NCBI GenBank assembly: GCA_045590955.1
Contig: JAZNSB010000059.1
Span: forward strand, 12,280-76,279
Source: JAZNSB01 sp045590955
GTDB taxonomy: Bacteria; Pseudomonadota; Alphaproteobacteria; RF32; CAG-239
DNA: 64,000 bases
Direction: 5' to 3'
Positions 15,026 through 23,858 of the stretch are shown here, one piece after another; the stretch's first letter is position 1, and each line of letters starts with the position of its first letter. A program made the position numbers and the translations under genes. Under the pieces are notes generated by a model. The model was not told where the DNA came from. It worked only from the letters and a program-made list of their open reading frames with translations, and ran no database searches.

Positions 15026-16117
15026 TCATCTAATATTCAAACGTGACACCAGAGCTTTTTGTTCTGCAAATTCTTTTGCTGTCATCACATTTTTTCCTGC
15101 CTCTAAAGGCTTAAACAAGTGGTCATTAGCCGTATAATTTACAAGACCATCATCTGCCCTGGGGGAAAGATAGCGATTGAAGTTGTGAAAAGGTGTTTCT
15201 GTAAGCTGCATAGTCGTCCCTATTGGCATAGAAAAATCCTCTCCATTACGCCAATTTGCATATTTTTTCATATCTTCATTAGAGCTTGGATAGATTTTTT
15301 CAAAACCTTTCATATAACTAAACAACCTTGCCTCTGTATCTTGAAGTTTTGGCTCTGTAAAATAAGAACCTTTTGCTTCCATTTTAATTTCTGGCATTCT
15401 TTTTTGTGCGCTTTCCATCAAAAGAGCAATCTCTGCCAAAGCTTTATCTTTTTCTGCATCAGACATACTTGAACCAAAATGTTGCATACGAACAATGTTT
15501 TGATAAGCGGTATGCATTGCCACAGAAAACTGCTCATTTTCAAGCTTATCATATAGATTTTCCGGTTTTATTTCTTTTTGAAGTTGTGGAGTCTCTAATC
15601 CCTGCAATTCTTTTATACGCTTACGGGCATGCCCTGTCCCCCTGACTACTGCATCTATTTTTCTAACAAGTGAAGATGATGCCATAACATTTGCTTTTAC
15701 TCTCTCAAATCTTTCTTTTTGTACTTGCCTGTAAGTCTTTTTTCCAACAAGAAATTCCCCCATCAATATCATATCTTTACCATAATTTTCAGATAATTTC
15801 TGAAAGAAATTTCTTTTTTTCTGTGGCTTTACTCCCATATAAGTTGTCTTTCCGTCGGAAGTTTTTACTTTTACGGCAGCAGAAAGATCATATTTTGCAG
15901 CCATTTCATTGTCTTTACTCTGCTCTTTTATTGATGATTTCAAAATTTCAAAAGACTGTTTAGCTACATCAAAAAATCTTTGTGCTCTTTCTTTATCTCT
16001 TTCTCCAAGATCTTTACACGCCTCTTTAAAAGAGATTTTTCCCGCAGCAACATCACCCATCAAATATAAAAAATCTGCAAATGTTGAATGTCTGGTAATT
16101 TTCTTTTCTTCTGGCAT
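15026..16117 (-). CDS. Unknown helical protein with internal duplication, opposite an XRE regulator
   Basis: 363 aa from MPEEKK, selected by a strong AGGAGG nine bases upstream; a longer frame to 16186 is probably not translated. Not recognised. Seen: mostly helical and charged, no signal peptide. A motif is repeated about 99 residues apart: LMGDVAAGKISF at 19-30 and LMGEFLVGKKTY at 118-129, each followed by a basic amphipathic helix. The C-terminal third (about 230-363) looks like a separate globular domain. It is transcribed divergently from an XRE-type regulator, and a palindrome overlaps its -35 element, so it is probably repressed by that protein. The function is unknown. Confidence 0.75.
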   Translation of the reverse strand: MPEEKKITRHSTFADFLYLMGDVAAGKISFKEACKDLGERDKERAQRFFDVAKQSFEILKSSIKEQSKDNEMAAKYDLSAAVKVKTSDGKTTYMGVKPQKKRNFFQKLSENYGKDMILMGEFLVGKKTYRQVQKERFERVKANVMASSSLVRKIDAVVRGTGHARKRIKELQGLETPQLQKEIKPENLYDKLENEQFSVAMHTAYQNIVRMQHFGSSMSDAEKDKALAEIALLMESAQKRMPEIKMEAKGSYFTEPKLQDTEARLFSYMKGFEKIYPSSNEDMKKYANWRNGEDFSMPIGTTMQLTETPFHNFNRYLSPRADDGLVNYTANDHLFKPLEAGKNVMTAKEFAEQKALVSRLNIR

Positions 16118-16151
16118 TGTCCACCTCCTATAACACATTACATATATAAAT

Positions 16152-16182
16152 AAAATACCACAAATGTTGACTAAAGTCAACA
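16152..16182 (-). promoter_or_regulatory. Promoter of the 363-aa gene with overlapping 18-bp palindromic operator
   Basis: Palindrome TGTTGACT-AA-AGTCAACA at 16165-16182 (8-bp arms, 2-bp centre). On the minus strand its right arm supplies the -35 TTGACT, and 17 bp further is TATTTT (plus 16152-16157). Binding at the palindrome would block this promoter. The divergent gene at 16227 encodes an XRE-type DNA-binding protein, the natural candidate ligand. A TATAAT at 16202-16207 may serve the plus strand. Confidence 0.6.
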
Positions 16183-16226
16183 CCATTTAATTTTTAACAT
16201 CTATAATGTTCAAAGGTAGGTAAACA

Positions 16227-16436
16227 TTGAGTAACAGATTGCAAATCATAGGCTCAAACATACGCCAGCACCGCAAAGAACAAAATCTGTTACAGATTGA
16301 TTTAGCTGTTATGGTAGGTATTGATAGAGCATATTTATCAGAAATTGAAAATGGTAAAACAAATGTTTCAATTGGTCTTTTATATGCAATCGCAGACGCA
16401 TTAAAAATATCAATATGCTCCATTTTGCCACAATAA
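16227..16436 (+). CDS. XRE-family helix-turn-helix regulator
   Basis: 69 aa, TTG start with AGGTAGG six bases before it. Almost the whole protein is one Cro/C1-type HTH domain: IGSNIRQHRKEQNLLQIDLA, then the recognition segment GIDRAYLSEIENGKTNVS, and the closing helices LLYAIADALKI. Such single-domain proteins are dimeric repressors of phage, restriction-modification or toxin-type genes. Its divergent neighbour is the unknown 363-aa gene, with an 18-bp palindrome in the 109-bp gap, so autoregulation and control of that gene are likely. Confidence 0.88.
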   Translation: MSNRLQIIGSNIRQHRKEQNLLQIDLAVMVGIDRAYLSEIENGKTNVSIGLLYAIADALKISICSILPQ

Positions 16437-16443
16437 AAATTAC

Positions 16444-17013
16444 TTAAGCCCTTACAATATCAGAAATAAAGTTTATTTCATCTATTCCAATATTTTTTAA
16501 GCCTGTTTGCCATTTTTGTTCATCTTCCTTGCAAAACACCAAATCGGGTGTAGCATCTGTTATCAACCACATATTTTGTTTTATTTCTTCTTCAAGTTGA
16601 CCTTTTTTCCATCCGGCATATCCGAGAGTAATAATTTTATTTTTCGGACCCATTCCGCATGCAATATCTGCAACAACTTCTAATGAAGAAGAAATTGCAA
16701 AATTTTCATCTATCATTACCGTATCAGACTTTACATATTCTGTACTATGGAGCACAAATCCTCTTATTCTTTCCAATGGACCGCCATTATAAAGGTCTGC
16801 ATCTGTTGTTTGAATTTTACTTCCCAAATCCATTTGGTTTACAATGTCTTGGAAAGAAACCTCTTGCATTTTTTTGTTAATTATAAAGCCCATGGCGCCA
16901 TCTTTGCTATGCGAACAAACATATATCACACTCTTGGCAAACAAGCCCTCATCTTTACCAGAAGGCACACTAATAAGGCATTTACCTGTTAAAAAGTCAT
17001 TAAATTCTTGCAT
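16444..17013 (-). CDS. YqgE/AlgH family protein (UPF0301)
   Basis: 189 aa. The family is conserved in proteobacteria; AlgH was named for an alginate regulatory phenotype in Pseudomonas, and the biochemical role is unclear. Seen: GKCLISVPS near the N-terminus, AMGFIINKK, the acidic NGGPLERIRGFVLH block, and the diagnostic LGYAGWKKGQLEEEI followed by NMWLI. Length is normal. It stands alone on the minus strand and marks the return from the accessory island to core genes. Confidence 0.92.
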   Translation of the reverse strand: MQEFNDFLTGKCLISVPSGKDEGLFAKSVIYVCSHSKDGAMGFIINKKMQEVSFQDIVNQMDLGSKIQTTDADLYNGGPLERIRGFVLHSTEYVKSDTVMIDENFAISSSLEVVADIACGMGPKNKIITLGYAGWKKGQLEEEIKQNMWLITDATPDLVFCKEDEQKWQTGLKNIGIDEINFISDIVRA

Positions 17014-17103
17014 AATTATTTCCAGTCTGTAGTTAAGTTTTGCTTGTATTATAGCATTTTTTGTTCTATCTATAAATATATCTTTTATAACTAGGAAAAA
17101 TTG

Positions 17104-19740
17104 ATGAAAACTTGGTTAACATATTTATGTATTGTGTTTGGTTTTTTATCTTTACAGCCTAAAGTTTTACATGCAACACAAGATGCCCTTTCTCAAAGAG
17201 TTGCCGAAGAAATGCAAGTTGAGCTCATCTCTGACGAAGATGTGAACAGATTTTATAATATGTATCAAAAAATCAAACAGGCAAAAGATGAAACCGAGAT
17301 TAGAAACATAATATATGAAACGTTTCCCAACATCCCTCACAGCGACCTGGAAAGCAAAATTGTATTGGCAGAAACAACATTTAAAAGCTATAAGTATTTT
17401 GCAAATAAATATCAACAAATTAAAAAGGCATTTATCACCCCAAAAACTCCGCCTATGTATGTAGAAGATGATGATGTTGCCCACTTAGAAGAAAACCAAG
17501 AAAAATTTAAAAATTCAAAACAAGAAGTTTTTACCAATTTCAAAAGAGTGGTTTCTTACGCATTTGACAAAAAAAACTTTGAAGCCATAGAGGCCAAAAA
17601 AATTCGCAAAATAGTTACATCTCCGGTAAGGTCAGAATCAGACCAATTATACAAACTGGCAATTACAAAGTGGAACGCATCTTCCGTACCATATTACAAT
17701 AAAGACAAAGACATATATGACGGAGAAAGCCCCTGGACAATCACAGATAATATATCTGTAAGACTAGTCAGCCCATATACGGCAATTAATAACAGCCAAG
17801 AACAGATTATTGGTATGCATGTATTGTTAAAAAACAACAACCACATACCGGCAACCGGCAACAAAACAAAAGGGATAAAAGCACCGTATCTTACGTTTGA
17901 AAATTCTAAAAATATAGAAATCAAACAAGTCTTGTTTCCATTTCCATCCGTCAAAGACCAAATACCCGTATATGAAGAAGCTTTTATAATTATTGTAAAC
18001 TTAAAAGTTCCGGACATTACAAAACCTTTGTTCCTAAATGCAACTTTGCATGCCGATTTATGCAAAAATCACCAATGCTCACCAACACAAATTAATGCAA
18101 ATTTACCTCTTATTGAAGGCGTAGGTGTATTTACCCCTGCCCAACCTTACATTAACAGAGGATATGCTTTTGCACCAAAATATAACCAAAAAGAAATAAA
18201 CATCAGCAAAGCAATGTTGCTAACCGATGGAGCCAATAATAAACAACTGGTTTTACAAATTGAAGGAAAAAATAATCTTAAAGTATATGTTGATACTCAA
18301 GATGATATTGTTGTCAATAATCCCAAAGTTACCATTCGCGACAATAAAACATTGTTTTTTTATGATGTTCCGCAAAACAGTGACCATTTAATCGGCAAAG
18401 AAATCAAAGTTTTTGCTCAAGCAAACGCAACAACAAGCACATTAAAAAAAATTATCATAACCAAAGGCAACCCAAATGATATTTTCTATCAACAATTAGA
18501 TTTTAGCTTGCTCTGTCTGGCCTTTTTGGGTGGATTGCTATTAAACTTTATGCCTTGCGTGTTCCCCGTCTTATCATTAAAAATAAAAAATCTGGCAAGC
18601 ATAGAACACAGCAACAGTTCAAAAATAAGGTTGTCTTTTGCCAACACTGCGTTTGGAATTTTTAGTGCATTCGCCATCATAATTTTATGCCTAATACAGC
18701 TAAAAAAAATAGGTATGGAACTTGGCTGGGGAATACAATTTCAAAATCCGATATTTTTAATTTCAATGATATTTCTTATTGCCTTTTTGTTTATGATTTC
18801 AGCTGGTATTATTGGCTTTAATCCATATATTTTTATGCCCAAAAAAGTAGCATCATTTGTTCAAGAACAACAACACTCTTCATTTATTGCCGGAATTCTT
18901 ATGGTTTTGCTGGCCACACCCTGTACAGCGCCATATCTGGCAACCGCAATAGGCTTTGCTTTGGCAGGAGATGTTTATGATATAACATATATATTAAGCA
19001 CTGTAGCATTAGGCTTTGCTTTCCCATACATTATTGTAGCAATCACACCAAATGCCCGCAAACTTTTTCCAAAATCCGGAAAATGGATGAATTTTATTTC
19101 ATACATTGCAAACATTTTACTGCTCATCACAATTATATGGCTCATGTTTATATTATACGGACAAACCGGTGGTTGGTATATCTTTAGATTATGCCTTTAT
19201 ACAATTGCTTTTATACTATTGATGATAGCATACATCAATGTCTTAGAAATGTCATTTGACAAAACATTCAAATTTACCGTTTTTGAACTGATAATTCACG
19301 CCATTGGCTTAATCCTTGTATCTTTTTTATTGATATACGCCATCAAAGACGGGCAAGACGCCTACAACAAACAATACCAAATTCACTCGCAAAACAGGCA
19401 ACCACAGTTTGACCAATCTATAATAGAAAAAGAACTCAAAGACAATAATGCCCTTATCATCAAAGTAGTAGCAGACTGGTGTGCCACCTGCACTTATAAC
19501 AACATCACCGGTTATAATTCTCCGGTGATTAAAGGCATGATTGAACAAAAGAAAATAAAAATTATAGAGTTGGACTGGACCAATAAAGACCAAAATTTAT
19601 TAAAATTTATGAAAAAATATGGACGCAGCGGAATACCGTTTAATATCTTCTTTTCAAAAAAATTTCCATACGGCATTGTAATGCCCGAGATTGTTTCAGA
19701 GCATGATTTAAAGAATTTTATAAAAGATTTTATGGATTAA
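17104..19740 (+). CDS. DsbD/ScsB-like thiol-disulfide electron transporter
   Basis: 878 aa. It would carry electrons from cytoplasmic thioredoxin across the inner membrane to periplasmic thiol proteins. Domains: signal peptide at about 1-22; a long helical extension at about 25-180 not typical of DsbD; a periplasmic DsbD-N-like domain with Cys pair DLCKNHQC near 320; an eight-helix DsbD core at about 460-760 with NFMPCVFP (Cys near 485) and ATPCTAPY (Cys near 605); and a C-terminal thioredoxin domain with WCATC near 792-796. ATG 17104 follows AGGAAAAATTG; the TTG at 17101 is rejected. Tail to tail with rnhA with an 11-bp overlap. The N-terminal extension makes it longer than E. coli DsbD. Confidence 0.88.
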   Translation: MKTWLTYLCIVFGFLSLQPKVLHATQDALSQRVAEEMQVELISDEDVNRFYNMYQKIKQAKDETEIRNIIYETFPNIPHSDLESKIVLAETTFKSYKYFANKYQQIKKAFITPKTPPMYVEDDDVAHLEENQEKFKNSKQEVFTNFKRVVSYAFDKKNFEAIEAKKIRKIVTSPVRSESDQLYKLAITKWNASSVPYYNKDKDIYDGESPWTITDNISVRLVSPYTAINNSQEQIIGMHVLLKNNNHIPATGNKTKGIKAPYLTFENSKNIEIKQVLFPFPSVKDQIPVYEEAFIIIVNLKVPDITKPLFLNATLHADLCKNHQCSPTQINANLPLIEGVGVFTPAQPYINRGYAFAPKYNQKEINISKAMLLTDGANNKQLVLQIEGKNNLKVYVDTQDDIVVNNPKVTIRDNKTLFFYDVPQNSDHLIGKEIKVFAQANATTSTLKKIIITKGNPNDIFYQQLDFSLLCLAFLGGLLLNFMPCVFPVLSLKIKNLASIEHSNSSKIRLSFANTAFGIFSAFAIIILCLIQLKKIGMELGWGIQFQNPIFLISMIFLIAFLFMISAGIIGFNPYIFMPKKVASFVQEQQHSSFIAGILMVLLATPCTAPYLATAIGFALAGDVYDITYILSTVALGFAFPYIIVAITPNARKLFPKSGKWMNFISYIANILLLITIIWLMFILYGQTGGWYIFRLCLYTIAFILLMIAYINVLEMSFDKTFKFTVFELIIHAIGLILVSFLLIYAIKDGQDAYNKQYQIHSQNRQPQFDQSIIEKELKDNNALIIKVVADWCATCTYNNITGYNSPVIKGMIEQKKIKIIELDWTNKDQNLLKFMKKYGRSGIPFNIFFSKKFPYGIVMPEIVSEHDLKNFIKDFMD

Positions 19741-20164
19741 TCTGGCTTCTTGCAAGCCTATCTACCATTTCATTTTCTTTATGGCCGGCATGACCTTTAA
19801 CCCACACCCATTCAATATTGTGCATAGCAACCAAAACATCAAGTTCTTGCCATAAGTCAATGTTTTTTACTTCTGATTTTTTATTTGTAGTTTTCCAACC
19901 GTTAGCCTTCCAGTTTTTCATCCACTGAGTTACACCATCCATCACATATTTACTGTCAGTATATAGAGTAATGTCGCACTGTTTGGTTAAAGATTTCAAG
20001 GCATTAATAACGGCAGTAAGTTCCATTCTGTTGTTGGTTGTTTCATCTGCATGACCACAAATTTGTTTTTCTGCCTTCGGGTGGCGCAAAATAGCAGCCC
20101 AACCGCCTTTACCCGGATTTCCTGAACAAGCACCATCTGTCCAAATACAAATTTTTGATGCCAT
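19730..20164 (-). CDS. rnhA: Ribonuclease HI
   Basis: 144 aa. Degrades the RNA strand of RNA-DNA hybrids. Catalytic residues seen: Asp in IWTDGACSGNPG, Glu in NNRMELTA, Asp in LYTDSKYV, Asp in ENEMVDRLA, plus the KGHAGH loop. The start at MASKIC (20164) gives the family's normal length; the longer frame would overlap the upstream gene. Two bases separate it from the AlbA_2-domain gene, so they are cotranscribed. Confidence 0.96.
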   Translation of the reverse strand: MASKICIWTDGACSGNPGKGGWAAILRHPKAEKQICGHADETTNNRMELTAVINALKSLTKQCDITLYTDSKYVMDGVTQWMKNWKANGWKTTNKKSEVKNIDLWQELDVLVAMHNIEWVWVKGHAGHKENEMVDRLARSQINP

Positions 20165-20165
20165 C

Positions 20166-21230
20166 TTACATTCTTTCAAAAAAGTTATCAAAAAATTCAT
20201 TCAACAATCGTGGATGGTTTTCACTATTAAAAGCATCTGTAATAAACTTTTTAAGTTTCTCTTGAGAAATTCTTATTCTAAAGTCTTTTGGCGCGGCATT
20301 TTCTGCCCCTATAACTCCCATTATATTAAAATCTTCATCTATTTCTTCTTTTGCCAAAACAATGCTCATATCCGTAAACTTTAACATTCCTCGTGGAGGC
20401 AACCTCAAATCTGCTCTTGAAATAAGATTAATTTGTCCCTCAATGCCGGATACACTATCCATTTGATTATTCGCACTAAAGCGCACTTTATTATAATCCC
20501 CACCGGTTTCTCTGGTATTGCAAGACAAATAAATTTCTCTGGCGATTGCATTGCTGTTATTTTCTGCCGCCAACATAAAACTGATTTTCACATATTTTTC
20601 AGGAGGATTATCAATACTTTTTGGATACAAGACATCTTCATCTGCATTTTCAATAATTTCAATTTTTTTATTTTCAATTATTAAATCAATGTTTGGTTGC
20701 GGACGCTTTCCAAACATTCCGGCAATAACAGAATAAGGAGCCGGCACATTATTAGAGCCGGAACGAATATAAATTCTGTTACCAACAGTTGACATAAGTG
20801 GTGCAGTCTCAGATTTTGGAATATATGTTGCAATATATCCATCTCCGTTAGCGTCGCTTGCAATAATGTGATTTCTTACTTTGTTATGAGAAGGCAACGT
20901 ACAACCGGAAATTGCTCCTTCAAGCCAACTTAAAAAACGATGCACATTTTTTACTTTAACTTTTGCCTTTGCCACATCTCCAATTTCCACATCTCTGGAA
21001 CATTCCACCCCCCAAACAATTACTCCTCCTTCAGAATTTCCAAATCCTGAAATTGCTTTGGCCAGGTTTTTTCTGTCATCTCTGTGCAGAGTATACATTT
21101 TTTGACCGGTAGAGGCAGCCTTTTTAAAATCTAAAAAAAGCTCTTCTGTTTGCAAATCAAGAATAAATTCATCTATTGCATCTTCGCCAAAATATACCAA
21201 ACGGTTAAAAATATCTTCTGCTCTGGACAT
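20166..21230 (-). CDS. AlbA_2 (Schlafen-type) domain protein
   Basis: 354 aa from MSRAEDI, chosen by GGAGAAAAAAT. Seen: N-terminal AlbA_2/Schlafen domain at about 25-175 with EELFLDFKKA, DDRKNLAKAISGFGNSEGG and VIVWGVE, ending near YIRSGSNNVPA. The remaining C-terminal half is beta-rich and unrecognised. AlbA_2 domains occur in putative DNA-binding regulators and in nucleases of the Schlafen group; the residues of a nuclease site cannot be judged here. It sits between an M16 peptidase and rnhA on one transcript with short gaps. It may be housekeeping rather than defence, since no defence partner is near. Confidence 0.8.
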   Translation of the reverse strand: MSRAEDIFNRLVYFGEDAIDEFILDLQTEELFLDFKKAASTGQKMYTLHRDDRKNLAKAISGFGNSEGGVIVWGVECSRDVEIGDVAKAKVKVKNVHRFLSWLEGAISGCTLPSHNKVRNHIIASDANGDGYIATYIPKSETAPLMSTVGNRIYIRSGSNNVPAPYSVIAGMFGKRPQPNIDLIIENKKIEIIENADEDVLYPKSIDNPPEKYVKISFMLAAENNSNAIAREIYLSCNTRETGGDYNKVRFSANNQMDSVSGIEGQINLISRADLRLPPRGMLKFTDMSIVLAKEEIDEDFNIMGVIGAENAAPKDFRIRISQEKLKKFITDAFNSENHPRLLNEFFDNFFERM

Positions 21231-21281
21231 ATTTTTTCTCCTGTTAAAGAATTTATGCCCATAATAAAACAAAAAGCTTAA

Positions 21282-22547
21282 TTATTGCTTTATAATTTTC
21301 TCAATTTCTTCAATTTGCAGATGATCTTTGGCATTTCCAAGCACAACATATGTTGGCTTTCCATAAAATATCCTTTTTGCCTCGCTTTGCACCTGTTCTT
21401 TAGTAACCGCTTGTATTTTATCAATTAGTTCTTCCGTTGTTTTTACTCTTGAATGCGTCAACAATTGTGAGGCCAAAAATCTGGATGTAGCACCGGTTGA
21501 TTCAAAAGCCATCAATATATCGGCTTTTAGCTGATTTTTTGCCTTATTCAGTTCTTTATCAGACACCGGTTCTGTACAAATTTTACGTAATTCTTCACAA
21601 ATTACCTCTGTCATTTGTTTAACTTTTTCATGACTTGTGCCGGCATAAACAGCAAAAGAACCTGCAGAATTATATGCTCTTGAAAAACAATATACACTAT
21701 ACGCCAAACCTCTTTTTTCTCTTACCTCTTGGAACAATCTTGAAGAAGATCCGCCTCCCAAAATATAAGACAAAGTTTCTATCGGCATAAACCTTTCTTC
21801 TTCAAAATCATTAGCAGAAGCAAATCCTAAAACAATTCTGGTTTGTTCAGTATCTTTTTCTTTTAAACAAAAACCACCGGTATAATGAGCCAAAGGTCTT
21901 TTTGCAGTAGTCCTTGACCTGAAATTACCCCATTTTTGTTTAACAAGCTCCACAAACTGTGCATGATCAACCTTACCGCAAGCACAAGCCACAATGTTTT
22001 GTGCGCAATAATGATTCAACATATAGTTTTGCAAATCTTCTTTACCAAAACCCAAAACGCGTTCTTTTGTGCCCAGAATATCTCTTCCCAAAGGCTGATC
22101 TTCAAACAACTTATTCTGAAACAAATCAAAAATCACATCATCCGGATCATCTGCCGAGCGTCTTATTTCTTGCACCACCACATCTTGTTCTTTTTTAATT
22201 TCTTCTTCCGGAAAAGTAGAATTTAGCAAAATATCTGACAAAATATCTACCGCCAAAGGAATATGCTCTTTTAAAACCTTTGCATAAAAAGCTGTTGTTT
22301 CTCTTGATGTATATGCATTCATAGAACCGCCCACGCTTTCAATTTCTTCAGAAATTTGCTTTGCGGTTCTGGTTTTTGTGCCTTTAAAAGCCATATGTTC
22401 CAAAAAATGAGAAATTCCGTTTATTTCCAAATTTTCATCGGCAGAACCGGTATTTACAAAAAAGCCCACAGATGCAGATTCCAAACTTGGCATATTTGCA
22501 GTTAAAATTCTCAATCCGTTAGGCAATACAGATATTTTAAAATCCAT
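21282..22547 (-). CDS. M16 family zinc peptidase (processing-peptidase-like)
   Basis: 421 aa. Seen: inverted zinc motif HFLEH at 47-51 with the downstream acidic helix, NAYTSRETTAFYAKVL, and the C-terminal half with GGGSSSRLFQEVREKRGLAYSV, the R/Y pair of the M16B substrate site. This is the alphaproteobacterial relative of the mitochondrial processing peptidase beta subunit. No signal peptide, so it acts in the cytoplasm. It heads the M16 - AlbA_2 - rnhA transcript, 51 bp before the next gene. AAGGAATTT precedes the start. Confidence 0.95.
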   Translation of the reverse strand: MDFKISVLPNGLRILTANMPSLESASVGFFVNTGSADENLEINGISHFLEHMAFKGTKTRTAKQISEEIESVGGSMNAYTSRETTAFYAKVLKEHIPLAVDILSDILLNSTFPEEEIKKEQDVVVQEIRRSADDPDDVIFDLFQNKLFEDQPLGRDILGTKERVLGFGKEDLQNYMLNHYCAQNIVACACGKVDHAQFVELVKQKWGNFRSRTTAKRPLAHYTGGFCLKEKDTEQTRIVLGFASANDFEEERFMPIETLSYILGGGSSSRLFQEVREKRGLAYSVYCFSRAYNSAGSFAVYAGTSHEKVKQMTEVICEELRKICTEPVSDKELNKAKNQLKADILMAFESTGATSRFLASQLLTHSRVKTTEELIDKIQAVTKEQVQSEAKRIFYGKPTYVVLGNAKDHLQIEEIEKIIKQ

Positions 22548-22621
22548 TTTTAAATTCCTTGAAAAAGATTATATATTATGACTAAATATATAATATATTT
22601 TTTATAATGAAAGGAAAATTT

Positions 22622-23278
22622 ATGACAAAATTTGCAGTTGTTCTATCCGGATGCGGAAACCAAGACGGAGCAGAAATTCATGAAAGTGTTTGCACCCTTT
22701 TATCTTTAGATTTGGCAGGTGTAAAATATGAATGCTTTGCTCCGGATATTGAGCAAGACATTGTTAAAAACTTTATTACAAAAGAAAAAATGCCGGAAAA
22801 TCGCAATGTATTAACAGAAAGCGCTCGCATTGCCAGAGGAAACATAAAAGATTTAGCTCAATTTTCTGCGCAAGATTTTGACGGCATTATTTTCCCCGGA
22901 GGCATGGGAGCAGCCTTAAATCTTAGTGATTTTGCTCAAAAAGGAAAAATTGCACAGGTTAACCCACAGGTTAGAAATGCCATTGAAGAAGCTTATAGGC
23001 ATAACATTGTAATTGCCGCAGAATGTATAGCCCCAACATTGTTGGCTTTGGTGTTGGGAAAATATGGCATAAAAATTACAATCGGAGATGATGAAAATTT
23101 GGCAAAAACATTGGAAGAATTGGGAGTAAAACATCAAAAAACCAAGCCGACGGAAGCTTGCGTGGACAAAGAACACAAAATTGTTACAACTGCCTGCTAT
23201 ATGTTTGACATTGGCATAAAAGATGTATTCTTAAGCACTCAAAACTTAGTTAAAGAATGCCTTAATTTGCTAAAATAA
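22622..23278 (+). CDS. elbB: Isoprenoid biosynthesis glyoxalase ElbB
   Basis: 218 aa DJ-1/PfpI-superfamily protein. E. coli ElbB has glyoxalase activity and is linked to isoprenoid synthesis. Seen: FAVVLSGCGNQDGAEIHES at the N-terminus, GIIFPGGMGAALNLSDF, and AAECIAP holding the nucleophile-elbow Cys. ATG 22622 is chosen over 22607 because AGGAAAATTT lies between them. Single gene; divergent from the M16 gene. Confidence 0.93.
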   Translation: MTKFAVVLSGCGNQDGAEIHESVCTLLSLDLAGVKYECFAPDIEQDIVKNFITKEKMPENRNVLTESARIARGNIKDLAQFSAQDFDGIIFPGGMGAALNLSDFAQKGKIAQVNPQVRNAIEEAYRHNIVIAAECIAPTLLALVLGKYGIKITIGDDENLAKTLEELGVKHQKTKPTEACVDKEHKIVTTACYMFDIGIKDVFLSTQNLVKECLNLLK

Positions 23279-23280
23279 AA

Positions 23281-23302
23281 AAGGTCCGACTTTTGTCGGA
23301 CC
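23281..23302 (-). terminator. Terminator of the 146-aa gene
   Basis: GGTCCGAC/GTCGGACC stem with a TTTT/AAAA loop; on the minus strand it is followed by six T. On the plus strand it has no T tract, so it serves mainly the minus-strand gene. Confidence 0.8.
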
Positions 23303-23308
23303 CGTAAA

Positions 23309-23749
23309 CTAAGTTGTTTTTTCTTTAATTTTGTTGTCTACAAGCATTTTTAATGCCTCTATGCTTATAATCCTTTGGTTAAAGCTTGAGGCTTGTTCGT
23401 GTTTTCCGAAAACGGTGGCTTCATTTTTGCAAGAATGGTAAATCTGCATGTCAAAAATAAGCTCATTGTTTAGTGTGTTTAGCTCCTTTACGGTCAAATC
23501 TTCAAGGATTGAAACAACTTGTTCCAAATTTGGAACAGACATGAAACAAAAGCTTTCATCCATCAATTGTTTTGTTTCTCTTAAAGGGAGGTGATTCCAG
23601 AGACATTCCCGAATGAAATCATAGTCCAAAACATTTTCTTCAGATTGTTTTTTGGTGTTGATTCCCTGCTTTTTTGCCTGTTTTTCAACAATTGTGGCCA
23701 GCACACAAACTATTACGGCAGCTGCCAAAAAAAATAATACATTTTCCAT
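23309..23749 (-). CDS. Hypothetical membrane-anchored protein
   Basis: 146 aa, not recognised. One N-terminal membrane helix at about 3-20 (VLFFLAAAVIVCVLATIV) is followed by a basic stretch (KQAKKQGINTKK) and a helical cytoplasmic domain with two or three cysteines. It is probably a single-pass protein with its bulk in the cytoplasm by the positive-inside rule. It has its own terminator and no recognisable partner. Confidence 0.6.
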   Translation of the reverse strand: MENVLFFLAAAVIVCVLATIVEKQAKKQGINTKKQSEENVLDYDFIRECLWNHLPLRETKQLMDESFCFMSVPNLEQVVSILEDLTVKELNTLNNELIFDMQIYHSCKNEATVFGKHEQASSFNQRIISIEALKMLVDNKIKEKTT

Positions 23750-23822
23750 ACTTATTAAATTTTAGAATTGTTATTTAATTTTGAACAGATATATAAACCA
23801 TAAAGCCAAAAAAATCAAGCAC

Positions 23823-23854
23823 AAAAAAGAGAGGTTCTGACACCTCTCTTTTTG
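23823..23854. terminator. Bidirectional terminator
   Basis: AGAGAGGT/ACCTCTCT stem, 6-nt loop, T tracts on both strands. It ends the 115-aa membrane-protein gene on the minus strand. Confidence 0.8.
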
Positions 23855-23858
23855 TTTC

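Noticed and set aside
16118..16186. N-terminal 23-residue extension of the 363-aa protein, which looks like a membrane anchor
   Set aside because: The extension crosses the promoter and palindrome, and AGGAGG sits correctly for the ATG at 16117.
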